From: a virus
DNA: 20,009 nucleotides
Virus record (IMG/VR): IMGVR_UViG_3300028393_000401
Span: 1 to 20,009 of that record
Reading direction: 5' to 3' (one strand)
The translations under genes and the position numbers were made by a program. The notes under the pieces are model-generated. The model searched no databases, was not told the origin of the DNA, and was given only the letters and a program-made list of their open reading frames with translations. This document shows, one piece after another, positions 12,126 to 19,838 of the stretch. Position 1 is the first letter of the stretch. Each line of letters begins with the position of its first letter.

Positions 12126-12324
12126 TTTGTTTTGCGATCTCCTGTTTGGTGATGTCGATTGCGATGTTGTAGAAATACAAGTCAAAGTTGGCACGATCAT
12201 CTCGGAAGAGACGAGCGAGTTGTTTGAGTTGCTGTTGCTTCACATGGAGGCCATAGCAGTGCAGGCCCAGCATATAGGCCATTGCACAGCCCAAGCCGCC
12301 CCAGATAATAACGAATACGCTCAT
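12115..12324 (-). CDS. Small membrane-anchored protein (69 aa)
   Basis: A 69-aa protein with an N-terminal hydrophobic segment (MSVFVIIWGGLGCAMAYMLG) followed by a soluble helical part (HVKQQQLKQLARLFRDDRAN) and a Gln/Lys tail. It looks like a membrane-anchored cytoplasmic helix, a layout seen in Rz-like spanins and holin-associated proteins, but no lysis genes lie next to it. The start has GGAG at short spacing and overlaps the upstream stop as ATGA. The 3' end overlaps the next gene by 11 bp. Confidence 0.68.
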   Translation of the reverse strand: MSVFVIIWGGLGCAMAYMLGLHCYGLHVKQQQLKQLARLFRDDRANFDLYFYNIAIDITKQEIAKQNAE

Positions 12325-12491
12325 CTGTTCTCCTTGATGGCCTTGCCTGCCACAACGATGTCGTGGAGGATTTCCTTGGCACGAGGGACGGAGATGCGGA
12401 TCTCGTCAAGCCCATGTCGTCTTGCTTGTGCAATGCTCACCTTGAACAAGGGAGCTAGATTTAGTAGCGGTGCGATGTGTTGTGTTTTCAT
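12321..12491 (-). CDS. Hypothetical 56-aa protein
   Basis: A 56-aa protein starting at ATG 12491 (MKTQHIAPLLNLAPLFKVSI), preceded by CGCCAACCACA without SD. The middle and C-terminus (ARRHGLDEIRISVPRAKEIL) could form a small HTH-like or ribbon-helix fold, which would suit a phage regulator, but the match is weak. It is the first gene after the terminator at 12553-12593, so it probably opens a new transcription unit that runs to the glycosyltransferase, with all following genes overlapping. Confidence 0.65.
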   Translation of the reverse strand: MKTQHIAPLLNLAPLFKVSIAQARRHGLDEIRISVPRAKEILHDIVVAGKAIKENR

Positions 12492-12552
12492 TGTGGTTGG
12501 CGGGTGTTGTGCCGCTTGAGAAAAGTCTTTCAGAAATTCGGGGCGATGCAAG

Positions 12553-12593
12553 AAAAAAAGAACCCCCCTCCGTATGAACTCGGAGAGGGGTTC
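12553..12593 (-). terminator. Rho-independent terminator after the SSB-like gene
   Basis: On the minus strand GAACCCCTCTCCG (12593-12581) pairs with CGGAGGGGGGTTC (12572-12560), 13 positions with one wobble and an 8-nt loop, followed by a run of seven T (12559-12553). It ends the TerL/nuclease/DnaB/SSB-like block. Confidence 0.9.
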
Positions 12594-12627
12594 CCCACAC
12601 CCAATCGTCAACAACTACGACTGGAAA

Positions 12628-12852
12628 CTAAAATGGGATTTCCTCGCTTGACTTCTTGAAGTCCTTCTTGGGGCGAGGAGGGCCAACTTTGATGGAGAAG
12701 AAAGGCTTTCCAGCCTTACTGGTCTTCTCCCAGATACTGACCTCAAACTCCTTGCCATCCACATTGAGAGGGCCAGAGTATTGAGGGGCTTTAGGATTAG
12801 CGTTGAACACCTTGAAGGCGGCTCCGCTGTTTGTGTTATCGTATTCGGGCAT
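12628..12852 (-). CDS. Short SSB-like protein (74 aa) with EEIPF tail
   Basis: A 74-aa protein from ATG 12852 (MPEYDNTNSGAAFKVF), which follows CAACAAAACAAAACA; an alternative start at 12879 (MSGNQQNKT) adds nine residues and overlaps DnaB by 11 bp. PQYSGPLNVDGKEFEVSIWE followed by KAGKPFFSIKV is a compact beta-rich segment like the small OB-type/DUF736-like proteins of phages. The C-terminus (KKSSEEIPF) copies the acidic DDIPF-type tail through which SSB proteins recruit partners. Next to DnaB, an ssDNA-binding or SSB-mimic role is likely. It is shorter than canonical SSB (about 150-180 aa). Confidence 0.72.
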   Translation of the reverse strand: MPEYDNTNSGAAFKVFNANPKAPQYSGPLNVDGKEFEVSIWEKTSKAGKPFFSIKVGPPRPKKDFKKSSEEIPF

Positions 12853-12868
12853 TGTTTTGTTTTGTTGA

Positions 12869-14116
12869 TTACCGCTCATCGAACCGCAGGAACTGCGACT
12901 TGAACGATAAAGGGATACTAGCTCTTGGACAGGCTCTTGCAAGCTTTATATTTAGATACCAGTCTTCGGGCCGTTCTTGATCTTGGTTGATTGTCAAGAA
13001 TAAATCGCAATCATGTTCGATTGCCCTTGATTCTCTGGATGCTCCATCAGCATTGAGTTGCGTAAGTGCAACGATGGTGATGTTCATTTCCTTGGCAAGC
13101 ATCTTGAGCGTTCTGGAAGCCTCTGCCACTTGACGCTCACGGCTGTCCTTGCGGTCTGTAGGCTCCAGAAGCTGGATGTAGTCAACGACTACAAGCTTGA
13201 CTTGGTGAACGGCTACAAGCCTACGGATTGCCGCACGAAGCTGGAGGCAGTTCATGGACGACTCATCTCGGATATACAGCTTGAGCTTGGATAACTGGGC
13301 CACGCCAAGACTGATCTTATCCATAAGCTCCTTGTCGGGATCTTTGGACAGGCGGCTCACATCAGCCCCGCTATAAGACGCTACAAGCCTGTCAACAAGC
13401 TCTCCGCTACTCATCTCCAGTGAGAGGATTCCAGTGGGATTGCCGCCAACATCGCTCGTTCTCATAGCCATGTTGAGTGCCATAGCGGTCTTGCCGCCCT
13501 TGGTAGGGGCACCAATGACCACAAGCTGGCCTCCACGGAAGCCTCCAGTAAGCTCATCAAGCTGGCTAAAGCCTGTAGTGATACCGAGTAGCTTGCCCTT
13601 GTTCTTGACCATGTTCTCGTATTCATCAAGCCTGTTGCCAGCGGCCTCCTTGATGCTCTGGATCTTGGTCGTTGTCTCGGCATCGGCGGCTACTGCAACC
13701 AAAGCCTTCTGCACGATCTCGCTCAAATCCCCTTCGTGTGCAGGATCGTTTGCACTGGCAATGATCCGCTCTGCGGCACTGATCGAAAGTCTTGCAGTGT
13801 GCTTATTGCGTAGGATGTCTAGGTATTCCCTCCAGTTTGACCTAACGGAAAATGAGGTGAATATTTCCGTCACGAAAGCTGGCCCTCCAGAAAGCTCAAG
13901 AGTGCCAGCGTTCATCATGTGGTTGGTGATGGTGATAAGGTCGCAGTCGCTACCCTCCTTCCAAAGTTCCACCAGCCCCTCAAACACCTTGCGATGCGAG
14001 GGGTGATGGAACAGCTTGGGGGAAGCAAGGTCTGCAATCTCATCCATTACGGATGGGTTCTGCATGATGCAGGAGAGGAGTGCCCTCTCTGCATCTTGTG
14101 AGGATGGAAGGTTCAT
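12869..14116 (-). CDS. dnaB: Replicative DNA helicase, DnaB family
   Basis: A 415-aa protein. The N-terminal primase-interacting domain (about 1-110) opens with SSQDAERALLSCIMQNPSVM, typical of DnaB. A linker leads to the RecA-like ATPase. GITTGFSQLDELTGGFRGGQ (178-197) precedes Walker A GAPTKGGKT (202-210). EMSSGEL (234-240) is the usual DnaB motif, LVVVDYIQLL (308-317) is Walker B, and ALTQLN (350-355) is sensor-like H3. The arginine-finger region LARACPRASIPLSF departs from the usual K(x)RNGPTG. It unwinds DNA at the phage fork. The start overlaps the upstream nuclease stop as ATGA. Length is slightly below host DnaB (about 450-470 aa). Confidence 0.95.
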   Translation of the reverse strand: MNLPSSQDAERALLSCIMQNPSVMDEIADLASPKLFHHPSHRKVFEGLVELWKEGSDCDLITITNHMMNAGTLELSGGPAFVTEIFTSFSVRSNWREYLDILRNKHTARLSISAAERIIASANDPAHEGDLSEIVQKALVAVAADAETTTKIQSIKEAAGNRLDEYENMVKNKGKLLGITTGFSQLDELTGGFRGGQLVVIGAPTKGGKTAMALNMAMRTSDVGGNPTGILSLEMSSGELVDRLVASYSGADVSRLSKDPDKELMDKISLGVAQLSKLKLYIRDESSMNCLQLRAAIRRLVAVHQVKLVVVDYIQLLEPTDRKDSRERQVAEASRTLKMLAKEMNITIVALTQLNADGASRESRAIEHDCDLFLTINQDQERPEDWYLNIKLARACPRASIPLSFKSQFLRFDER

Positions 14117-14862
14117 GCCTTCTTCTTACGCTTTGGCTCTGGCTTTGCGGCTTGCAAGGCCCAGTAAAGGTCAACTTGCTTCTGGAACACAAACCACTCC
14201 TTGGAAAGATCCTCCTTCCATACCACTTCAAAGTCACCTTCCTCCTCCTTGCCGATACGCACGATGGCAACGGATTGAATCTGTTTATGCCCTGCTTCTT
14301 TGATTTTCAAAACTCCTGCAGGATCAATAACTATCCATTTCCCATATTCTTCTTGATTGCAGTTCCACAAAGCAGAGTACCCAGCACATTGCCTCCAATA
14401 GCCATCGCTGATTTTCTTGGAAGTTTTGAAGTCAAGAAGCACATGATCGCCGCCATCATTAACTGCAATGAGGTCAATCGTGCCTCCATAGCGGAACTCC
14501 TCATTAACTAACTGGATCTCCGTAGCTACCACCTTGAGGTTCTGAAGCTCCCACCAGTCGAGGAACTTGGTGTAGCAGACTAAAGCCTTGGCTATGTCAG
14601 CCTCGTCGTAATCGGAGAGATCAGCCACATTACCATTAAGCATACACTCAATCATGAAGTGAGCGATGGTTCCAATGTCAGCGGCCTTATCTCGCTCCTT
14701 GCGATAGTCCTTGCCTTGTGATCCGAGGTTCCACGCCCAGTGGATTAGGGCAGATGGATCGTCTCCGATCTTGCAGATAGTGCTACCCCCCGGCACTTGG
14801 GTTCCATCAGCTAGATGGTATTTTTGATGAGGTGCATTACGCACCAGTTTTGTTTTTTCCAT
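14113..14862 (-). CDS. PD-(D/E)XK nuclease, RecB/Cas4-like exonuclease
   Basis: A 249-aa protein from ATG 14862 (MEKTKLVRNAPHQKY); the longer open frame to 15000 lies inside terL and is not used. RecB/Cas4-type active-site elements appear in order: DIGTIAHFMIE (62-72, His68), ATEIQL (113-118), YGGTIDLIA (125-133, Asp130), LLDFKTSK (142-149, Asp144 and Lys146) and RQCAGYSALW (157-166, Gln158 and Tyr162). No Cys cluster for an Fe-S site is evident, so phage RecB-like exonuclease fits better than true Cas4. It would process DNA ends in recombination or packaging-linked replication. It begins 4 bp after terL and overlaps dnaB by 4 bp. Confidence 0.85.
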   Translation of the reverse strand: MEKTKLVRNAPHQKYHLADGTQVPGGSTICKIGDDPSALIHWAWNLGSQGKDYRKERDKAADIGTIAHFMIECMLNGNVADLSDYDEADIAKALVCYTKFLDWWELQNLKVVATEIQLVNEEFRYGGTIDLIAVNDGGDHVLLDFKTSKKISDGYWRQCAGYSALWNCNQEEYGKWIVIDPAGVLKIKEAGHKQIQSVAIVRIGKEEEGDFEVVWKEDLSKEWFVFQKQVDLYWALQAAKPEPKRKKKA

Positions 14863-14866
14863 GCGA

Positions 14867-16555
14867 CTACCGATAGTCAGATTCCATATCGTTGTCCATA
14901 ACAAATTCATCCCAGTTGTCATTATTTTGTTCTTGACTTCCAGTGGCTTCTCCAAGGCCGTTTTGTGATACAAACAACTCCACAAGCAACGCAAGGGCAT
15001 CGGCCCTATCTGGCGAGTTTCCCTTGGTTCTCCGCTTTAACTCCTTCTTGCTCTCAAGAAGAATCTTCTCATTTTTTAGCGAGTAAATCCTGGCACAAAG
15101 CTCTCTTGCAGTTTGATCATCCATGCCTCGGAGTCTTCCTCCCATAACGACAACCTTGATCTGCCCCCATAGTTGAGTCACCCGATTGGCATAGACTTGC
15201 TTGGCTGGCCTTGTGTCCTCAACGCTTACTGGAGCGTCTGTAGATGCCCCTCCAAAGCTCACCCTAGTAAAGCCACCCTGCCATCTCTGGGAGATGATGT
15301 CGGCTATACCAGCACCAGCACCAGTTGAGTCCAGTGCAAAGTCTTCTGGCTGAACTCCACGCTTCTCAAGCTCGTTAATCGTCTGGTCTGCGACTTGATA
15401 GAACAGCGGGTAGTTCGGATCATCCATGAGATTAAGACGGATGGTATCGGTGAGGAGCATCGTGATGTCTCCGTCAGCGGCCTTGCCCACCTTTGCAAAC
15501 CTCAAGATACAATCGTCTCCTTGCGTAGTGAATGCGGGATCAAGCCCAGCAATGGTCTTAATGCCACCACCAGCCCATATAACGCCCTCTCTGGCCTTTC
15601 CTTCCGTGATCATTGCGGAGTCTAGGATGGTATTCCTCGCCCCGCTCTTGCTCCACATTCCCCTGCAATAGCTATTCCACTCCAAGCTACCCTCTCCGTA
15701 GTTCTTTTTGATGATGTCAACATTCTCCTGTGAGAAGAGATAAGGATAGATAACCCTGCCAGCCTTGATGTTGGGAGACTTTAGCCCATCAAACCTCACG
15801 CAGATTCCGCTCTTGGTTTCCCAATGCTCATCATCATCACCAATGCTTCCCCAGCCCATCTTTGGCTCACAGAACAGGCCGTGAGGGTCGAACATGGATG
15901 ATGCGTTGGCAATAGCGATAAAGTGATAGAAATCCGTTCCCACTTGCAAGTTGGCCCTAGCCGAGAAGATAGCTGGATTTGTCTGGGCGGCTTCGTCAGC
16001 CATGATGCAAACCCTTGGCAAGTGAACGCCCTGCAATTTGCCAACGGCCTGCTCCACGGCCCCGCTATCTACTGCCAGTGCTATGATGGCACTCCTATCG
16101 TCGCCCTTCTTAAACTGGATCTTGGTCTGGGAGTCCACCACATTAAGCCCAAAGAGCGGGACGCATGGCCTCACAAACCTCATCATTTCGGCCCAGATAC
16201 GCCCACGCAGGGATGGAACAGTTGTGCTGGTTAGGGCCACACGAGTCCCCATCGGCCTAGCCAAGTATTCAACAAGGGACAGGAGAGTGAATGTGAAGGT
16301 CTTGCCAGCGGCGGCACAGCCAGTAACCCCGATCTCGTCGTAGTTTGTCCAAGCCCATAGAGCCAGTTCGTTCCAGTCATTCCATGACTTAATCACATCG
16401 GGCCAGAGCATGGAGATACAATGCTTAATGTGTTGCCCCCGGCTAATCCCGGTGATGCGTGATGGGTCTTGATCAGCAACCATCAGCAACTCTATCTCCA
16501 GTTGCGTTATGGCTGGGTGCTTACTGAAATCTAGGCCGTATGTCTGTAGCTTCAT
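14867..16555 (-). CDS. terL: Terminase large subunit
   Basis: A 562-aa protein, the ATP-driven DNA packaging motor and headful/cos nuclease. ATPase domain: GCAAAGKT (79-86, Walker A, in a non-classical form), VCIMADEAAQ (182-191, Walker B with Asp187 and catalytic Glu188) and IAIANAS (213-219, coupling motif). Nuclease domain: GLDPAFTTQGDD (337-348, Asp339), FALDSTGAG (406-414, Asp409) and SPDRADALAL (514-523, Asp516/Asp519), the RNase-H-like acidic triad. Length is normal for TerL. A hairpin lies in the 66-bp gap before it. The recB-like gene follows 4 bp later, instead of the usual portal gene. Confidence 0.95.
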   Translation of the reverse strand: MKLQTYGLDFSKHPAITQLEIELLMVADQDPSRITGISRGQHIKHCISMLWPDVIKSWNDWNELALWAWTNYDEIGVTGCAAAGKTFTFTLLSLVEYLARPMGTRVALTSTTVPSLRGRIWAEMMRFVRPCVPLFGLNVVDSQTKIQFKKGDDRSAIIALAVDSGAVEQAVGKLQGVHLPRVCIMADEAAQTNPAIFSARANLQVGTDFYHFIAIANASSMFDPHGLFCEPKMGWGSIGDDDEHWETKSGICVRFDGLKSPNIKAGRVIYPYLFSQENVDIIKKNYGEGSLEWNSYCRGMWSKSGARNTILDSAMITEGKAREGVIWAGGGIKTIAGLDPAFTTQGDDCILRFAKVGKAADGDITMLLTDTIRLNLMDDPNYPLFYQVADQTINELEKRGVQPEDFALDSTGAGAGIADIISQRWQGGFTRVSFGGASTDAPVSVEDTRPAKQVYANRVTQLWGQIKVVVMGGRLRGMDDQTARELCARIYSLKNEKILLESKKELKRRTKGNSPDRADALALLVELFVSQNGLGEATGSQEQNNDNWDEFVMDNDMESDYR

Positions 16556-16562
16556 AAAATAA

Positions 16563-16603
16563 GAAACCCCTCCCTATCTGCACTTGCAGGAGAGAGGGGC
16601 TTC
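16563..16603 (-). terminator. Hairpin between scaffold-like gene and terL
   Basis: GAAACCCCTCCC (16563-16574) pairs with GAGAGGGGCTTC (16592-16603) over 12 positions with wobbles, and CTGCA/TGCAG extends the stem inside. On the minus strand it is followed by TTATTTTATG, a moderate T-tract running into the terL start. It may be a partial terminator or an RNA-processing site that sets terL below scaffold. The plus strand also shows a T5 run on the far side, so it could be bidirectional. Confidence 0.55.
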
Positions 16604-16621
16604 CGTTTTTCCCACGCTGAA

Positions 16622-17818
16622 TTAGTAGCTTCGCAGTTGTGAGCGGATGGAGTCAAGTGCCGATTTCGGCTTTCCTCTAGTTTCTCCCTCATCGTCAGAC
16701 GAGCTTCCTTTTGTGATACGAGGCTGGACTGCGGCATCAGCCGCCGCCCTGCTCTTGTATTTGGCAAGCTCGGCCTTCAGCTTCTCGTTCTCTGCAACTG
16801 CCTCCTTTGCGATCACCGCAAGGAAGGGGGCGACAACCATTTCATTTTGGCTGGCGTTGCCGTGGATGATTGCACGAGCGGCCTCAACTCTTGCACTCAC
16901 GGCCTTATTGTGGTCATCGTCCCCTTCCACCTCACGGAAGAACTCACTCTTATTGGCAAGGTGAGCCTTCATGCGGTCAAAGTTTTTGTTTATCGTTTCC
17001 GCTGTTTGGACTTGGGACTGGGTTTCTGCTTGCTGAATTTCAACGGCAGTGTTCCGATAATCTGCCAAAGCTCCTTCCAGACTTCCCCGCTTGCTGTCAG
17101 CATCGTTGACAAGCTGAAGGAACTGGGCCGAAGCCGCTCCACCGCCGAAGCTCTCGTCGATGAACTCAATCCGCTCTTTGCCTTTGAGCGAGAGGGCTTT
17201 CTCCGCAATGGTTGGATCGTCTGCAATCTCTTGGGCGAATGCCGCCGCTTGTTCAATGCTTGCTTTGTATGGTGCTTCATATTTTTCCTTGAATTTAGGG
17301 GAACGCTCAAATGCGGTTCGTTCCAGTTCCGCTTCCAGTTTCTCTAGCTTCTCCCGATAGGTCTGGACTTCCGTATCTTTGGATTTAAGAGTCTCCTCGT
17401 AGCTCTCCGCTTTCTTGCGAAGCTCTGCGATGTTGTCTTCCTTGGACTTCTTCTTCTTCTCGGCAACAGGCTCTGGGTCTTTGGACAGATCAATGTCCGA
17501 GATGTCAAAACTGTTCTCTGGCTTTGTCTCCTCGGCCTTAACCTCCTTCTTGGATTCGGCCTTGGATTCCGTGGAACCTCCCTCCATCTGCTTGAGGAAG
17601 TCTTCGCTCTCCTGCGTGGACACCTCGTCCATGCCATCTGGAACAGGGACAGCCATCTCTGGCAGACTCTCCAAGCTCTTTAGGTCTGTCCTCTCAATCT
17701 TGGGCTTGCTCTTTAGTTGGCGGGAGATTTGGCTCTCCCAACTTTCGTCCACTGGGGGTGGCGTGTTTCCGATGTTTGGTTCTGCGGGTGCAGTCGTGTT
17801 TAGGTTTGGGTCTGACAT
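16622..17818 (-). CDS. Scaffold-like or capsid-assembly acidic coiled-coil protein
   Basis: A 398-aa protein. It opens with a Pro/Asn-rich disordered segment (MSDPNLNTTAPAEPNIG), then a strongly acidic and Lys-rich stretch to about residue 145. A long coiled coil follows (about 130-180, EELKSK/EKLEKLEAELERTAF type), and then helical Ala/Glu/Gln-rich sequence to about 365. It ends in a small basic helix (KSALDSIRSQLRSY), the arrangement of phage scaffold proteins whose C-terminal helix-turn-helix binds capsid protein. No protease motif is seen. It follows the 92-aa gene by 3 bp and precedes terL by 66 bp and a hairpin. No major capsid or portal gene is in the window, so the call rests on architecture. 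Confidence 0.7.
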   Translation of the reverse strand: MSDPNLNTTAPAEPNIGNTPPPVDESWESQISRQLKSKPKIERTDLKSLESLPEMAVPVPDGMDEVSTQESEDFLKQMEGGSTESKAESKKEVKAEETKPENSFDISDIDLSKDPEPVAEKKKKSKEDNIAELRKKAESYEETLKSKDTEVQTYREKLEKLEAELERTAFERSPKFKEKYEAPYKASIEQAAAFAQEIADDPTIAEKALSLKGKERIEFIDESFGGGAASAQFLQLVNDADSKRGSLEGALADYRNTAVEIQQAETQSQVQTAETINKNFDRMKAHLANKSEFFREVEGDDDHNKAVSARVEAARAIIHGNASQNEMVVAPFLAVIAKEAVAENEKLKAELAKYKSRAAADAAVQPRITKGSSSDDEGETRGKPKSALDSIRSQLRSY

Positions 17819-17821
17819 AAA

Positions 17822-18100
17822 TTAAAACTCTCCAATATAGGATGGCGGGATTTCGTTAACTTCTTCTGGGACAACTGCAAGGTTATGGAGGTCAGAGACA
17901 ATACTGGCTCGTCCAGCATCATAACCAAACAGCACATGGCTATTGGATGCCACTTGCAGGATAGCGTTAGTGCTTCCAAGGGCTTTAGCGGCAGTAAGCG
18001 AATCCACAACGGATAATGCTTTCTGGATAACAGGCAAGGCAAGTGCCTCCTTTAACTGCGAGGCAAGACTTACATCATGCCTCCACTCTTCGTATGTCAT
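17822..18100 (-). CDS. Hypothetical 92-aa phage protein
   Basis: A 92-aa protein of unknown family. It is helical at the N-terminus (MTYEEWRHDVSLASQLKEAL) and ends with a polar part (VPEEVNEIPPSYIGEF). VLFGYDAGRASIVSDLHNLA resembles the GYxxGxxxxLxxL turn of small proteins that occur next to phage portal or scaffold genes. It overlaps the ATP-grasp stop as ATGA and lies 3 bp before the scaffold-like gene, so it may be a head-assembly accessory; this is inference from context. Confidence 0.68.
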   Translation of the reverse strand: MTYEEWRHDVSLASQLKEALALPVIQKALSVVDSLTAAKALGSTNAILQVASNSHVLFGYDAGRASIVSDLHNLAVVPEEVNEIPPSYIGEF

Positions 18101-19380
18101 TTAATTAAGTCTTTTTTCTTTGGGAGCTTTTCATCACTGAAGATTATCCCATGCTCTTCAGCTTTAGTGATTTCATCAAGACCATCAATAAGAGAGTCCG
18201 TATTAACCACCACATTAAATCCATCTACAGATTCGGCGTGATCTTTGCAAGCATTAATTGCTTCTTCCATAGTGCCGCCAACGCCGATGCAATCCCCAAT
18301 CTCAATCATCTTAACTCCATCTGTGGGGATGATATAGCCTTGGCCTTCAATGTTTGCGTAGTTACGCCACTTAATCCACTGATCCACTTCTGGATCGTTG
18401 CTAACTGGGCACCAGCGTTCTGCGGCAAAGTCAGAAGTGATGACGGCTAACGCACCATACTTATATCTCCACTCTGGCTCAACCAGATCACCATTAGCTC
18501 CACCCTCCACAATGTCCGCCACATTATCAATCATCTCCCAATACAGGGCAGATGGAGGGGCTGGACAGCGGGTAGTGAGGTCAATGAGATAAGGCGTGTT
18601 ATCCTCCGTAACTCGGATTTCCGTGGAGAACCACTGGCGATATTCAGCTTCAGCTAGAAACGGAGCCAACTTCTCGTTAACAATCCTAACTGGATCTGAC
18701 AGCTTTGAGTAATCACGGATAGCACCAAGGTAGCCCTTGTCCTTAATCTCAACCCCTGTAAGGCAAGTAGATGGGAACTTGCCATCAATGCAGAAGCCGT
18801 CATAACCAGCTTCCACAACACTCTCCACCTTATGCTCTACAACAAACGGAAACACCTCACAGGCTCCACCAAGGTGATCCCAAAGCTCGTTCATGCGAGG
18901 CTCTGCTGTCTTCCAATTTTTGGAATGGAAGGTTTCGGCTAGTCCACGGAAGCCGCTTATCTTCACATAGACATCCTCGTTATCCTCAAGATAAGATCGA
19001 AGGTTGCTCATCCCGGTAACAAGCTCACACTTGCCCACAGGAAGCCCCAAGGATTTCATGGTTTCCTTGGCCCTCCACCTCTGGACTTCCAGCTTCTCTC
19101 CTAGACCAGCCCCCCAGACCTTGTAGCCTCTGGAGCGTAGCCATTCCTGCAACTGGTAGAATCCCACATCTGGGAACACAATGAAGTCAACTTCATCCAC
19201 GAGCCTCCACATATCCTCGACCCGCTCCACGCCTTCAATGCCATCCCCAACCATAGCTGGGCCATGCTTTGGAAACGAGCGGTCAGCGTAGGGAACGAAG
19301 TAATAAACCTCGTGCATCTCTCCCAGCCTCTTTGCGAAGCTGGTGAAAATTCCGTGGTCAATTACTAGGCACTTGCTCAT
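18097..19380 (-). CDS. ATP-grasp ligase-like protein
   Basis: A 427-aa protein with ATP-grasp features. A Rossmann-like N-terminal part (MSKCLVIDHGIFTSFAKRLG, then VDFIVFPDVGFYQLQEWL) precedes GLGEKLEVQRWRAKETMKSL (92-111), typical of the helix before the grasp. VYVKISGFRG (137-146) holds the ATP-binding Lys140. FSTEIRVTEDNTPYLIDLTT (251-270) with RCPAPP (271-276) gives the Glu254, Asp267 and Arg271 set that binds Mg-ATP in PurD/carboxylate-amine ligases. It should activate a carboxylate as acyl phosphate and join it to an amine or thiol. The substrate is unknown. It overlaps the previous gene by 23 bp and the next as ATGA. It might cooperate with the amidoligase/GAT cassette, but it is distant. 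Confidence 0.83.
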   Translation of the reverse strand: MSKCLVIDHGIFTSFAKRLGEMHEVYYFVPYADRSFPKHGPAMVGDGIEGVERVEDMWRLVDEVDFIVFPDVGFYQLQEWLRSRGYKVWGAGLGEKLEVQRWRAKETMKSLGLPVGKCELVTGMSNLRSYLEDNEDVYVKISGFRGLAETFHSKNWKTAEPRMNELWDHLGGACEVFPFVVEHKVESVVEAGYDGFCIDGKFPSTCLTGVEIKDKGYLGAIRDYSKLSDPVRIVNEKLAPFLAEAEYRQWFSTEIRVTEDNTPYLIDLTTRCPAPPSALYWEMIDNVADIVEGGANGDLVEPEWRYKYGALAVITSDFAAERWCPVSNDPEVDQWIKWRNYANIEGQGYIIPTDGVKMIEIGDCIGVGGTMEEAINACKDHAESVDGFNVVVNTDSLIDGLDEITKAEEHGIIFSDEKLPKKKDLIK

Positions 19381-19549
19381 ATTCTTCCGCTTGATCGTGT
19401 CTGATGTCTTTAATTAGGTTCTTGAGAATCAACGCTTGCTCACTATCTTTTCCGTGGAAAGTCACTTGATGGCAATAGTTGTGATAGATGAGAGCCACTA
19501 ACTGCTCCCGCATTTCTTCCCGACCAGCATCGAAGCTAGTGGATTTCAT
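19358..19549 (-). CDS. Hypothetical 63-aa protein
   Basis: A 63-aa protein of unknown family starting MKSTSFDAGREEMREQLVAL. It is helical in most of its length, with a His/Tyr-containing middle (IYHNYCHQVTFHGKD) and an acidic tail. The start follows a leader of the CA-rich type (AAAACAAAACTGAAATACA) without SD. It overlaps the ATP-grasp gene by 23 bp, so the two are probably co-translated; a small accessory subunit is possible but unproven. Confidence 0.65.
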   Translation of the reverse strand: MKSTSFDAGREEMREQLVALIYHNYCHQVTFHGKDSEQALILKNLIKDIRHDQAEEYEQVPSN

Positions 19550-19572
19550 TGTATTTCAGTTTTGTTTTAGGT

Positions 19573-19833
19573 TTACCGACATTTCCAAGCCCGAAGGGAC
19601 TTGTTAATCCTGCTATTGGGATCTCGCTTTGTTGCCTCGCTGGTCAACTTGCTCTTCATCCCTTTCATCCTAGCACAGAATGATTTCTTCCTTGCGGCAT
19701 CCTTGGATGTTTTAGGATTCGGTGCAGGGGCTTTAAGGTTGCCACCATGTGCCTTGTTGTAGGATGCCCTTCCCTTTGCGTTAAGGCCACCCTTGGGGTT
19801 CTTACCTTCTTTGCGTGTCCATGCTTCGCTCAT
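19573..19833 (-). CDS. DUF6321-like phage protein
   Basis: An 86-aa basic protein with a highly recognisable sequence: WTRKEGKNPKGGLNAKGRAS (about 5-24), then a Lys/Pro linker and RKKSFCARMKGMKSKL (about 48-63), ending RAWKC. This is the DUF6321-type pattern widespread in aquatic tailed phages (T7-like cyanophages and relatives), where the function is unknown; the basic, Gly-rich character suits nucleic-acid binding. It lies 5 bp after the edge gene and 23 bp before the next. Confidence 0.85.
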   Translation of the reverse strand: MSEAWTRKEGKNPKGGLNAKGRASYNKAHGGNLKAPAPNPKTSKDAARKKSFCARMKGMKSKLTSEATKRDPNSRINKSLRAWKCR

Positions 19834-19838
19834 ATTAT

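Noticed and set aside
13434-14006. 190-codon plus-strand frame
   Set aside because: It is antisense to dnaB, which has all helicase motifs; no start signal.
14863-15000. Upstream extension of the RecB-like nuclease frame
   Set aside because: It lies within terL; the ATG at 14862, 4 bp after the terL stop, gives the natural N-terminus.
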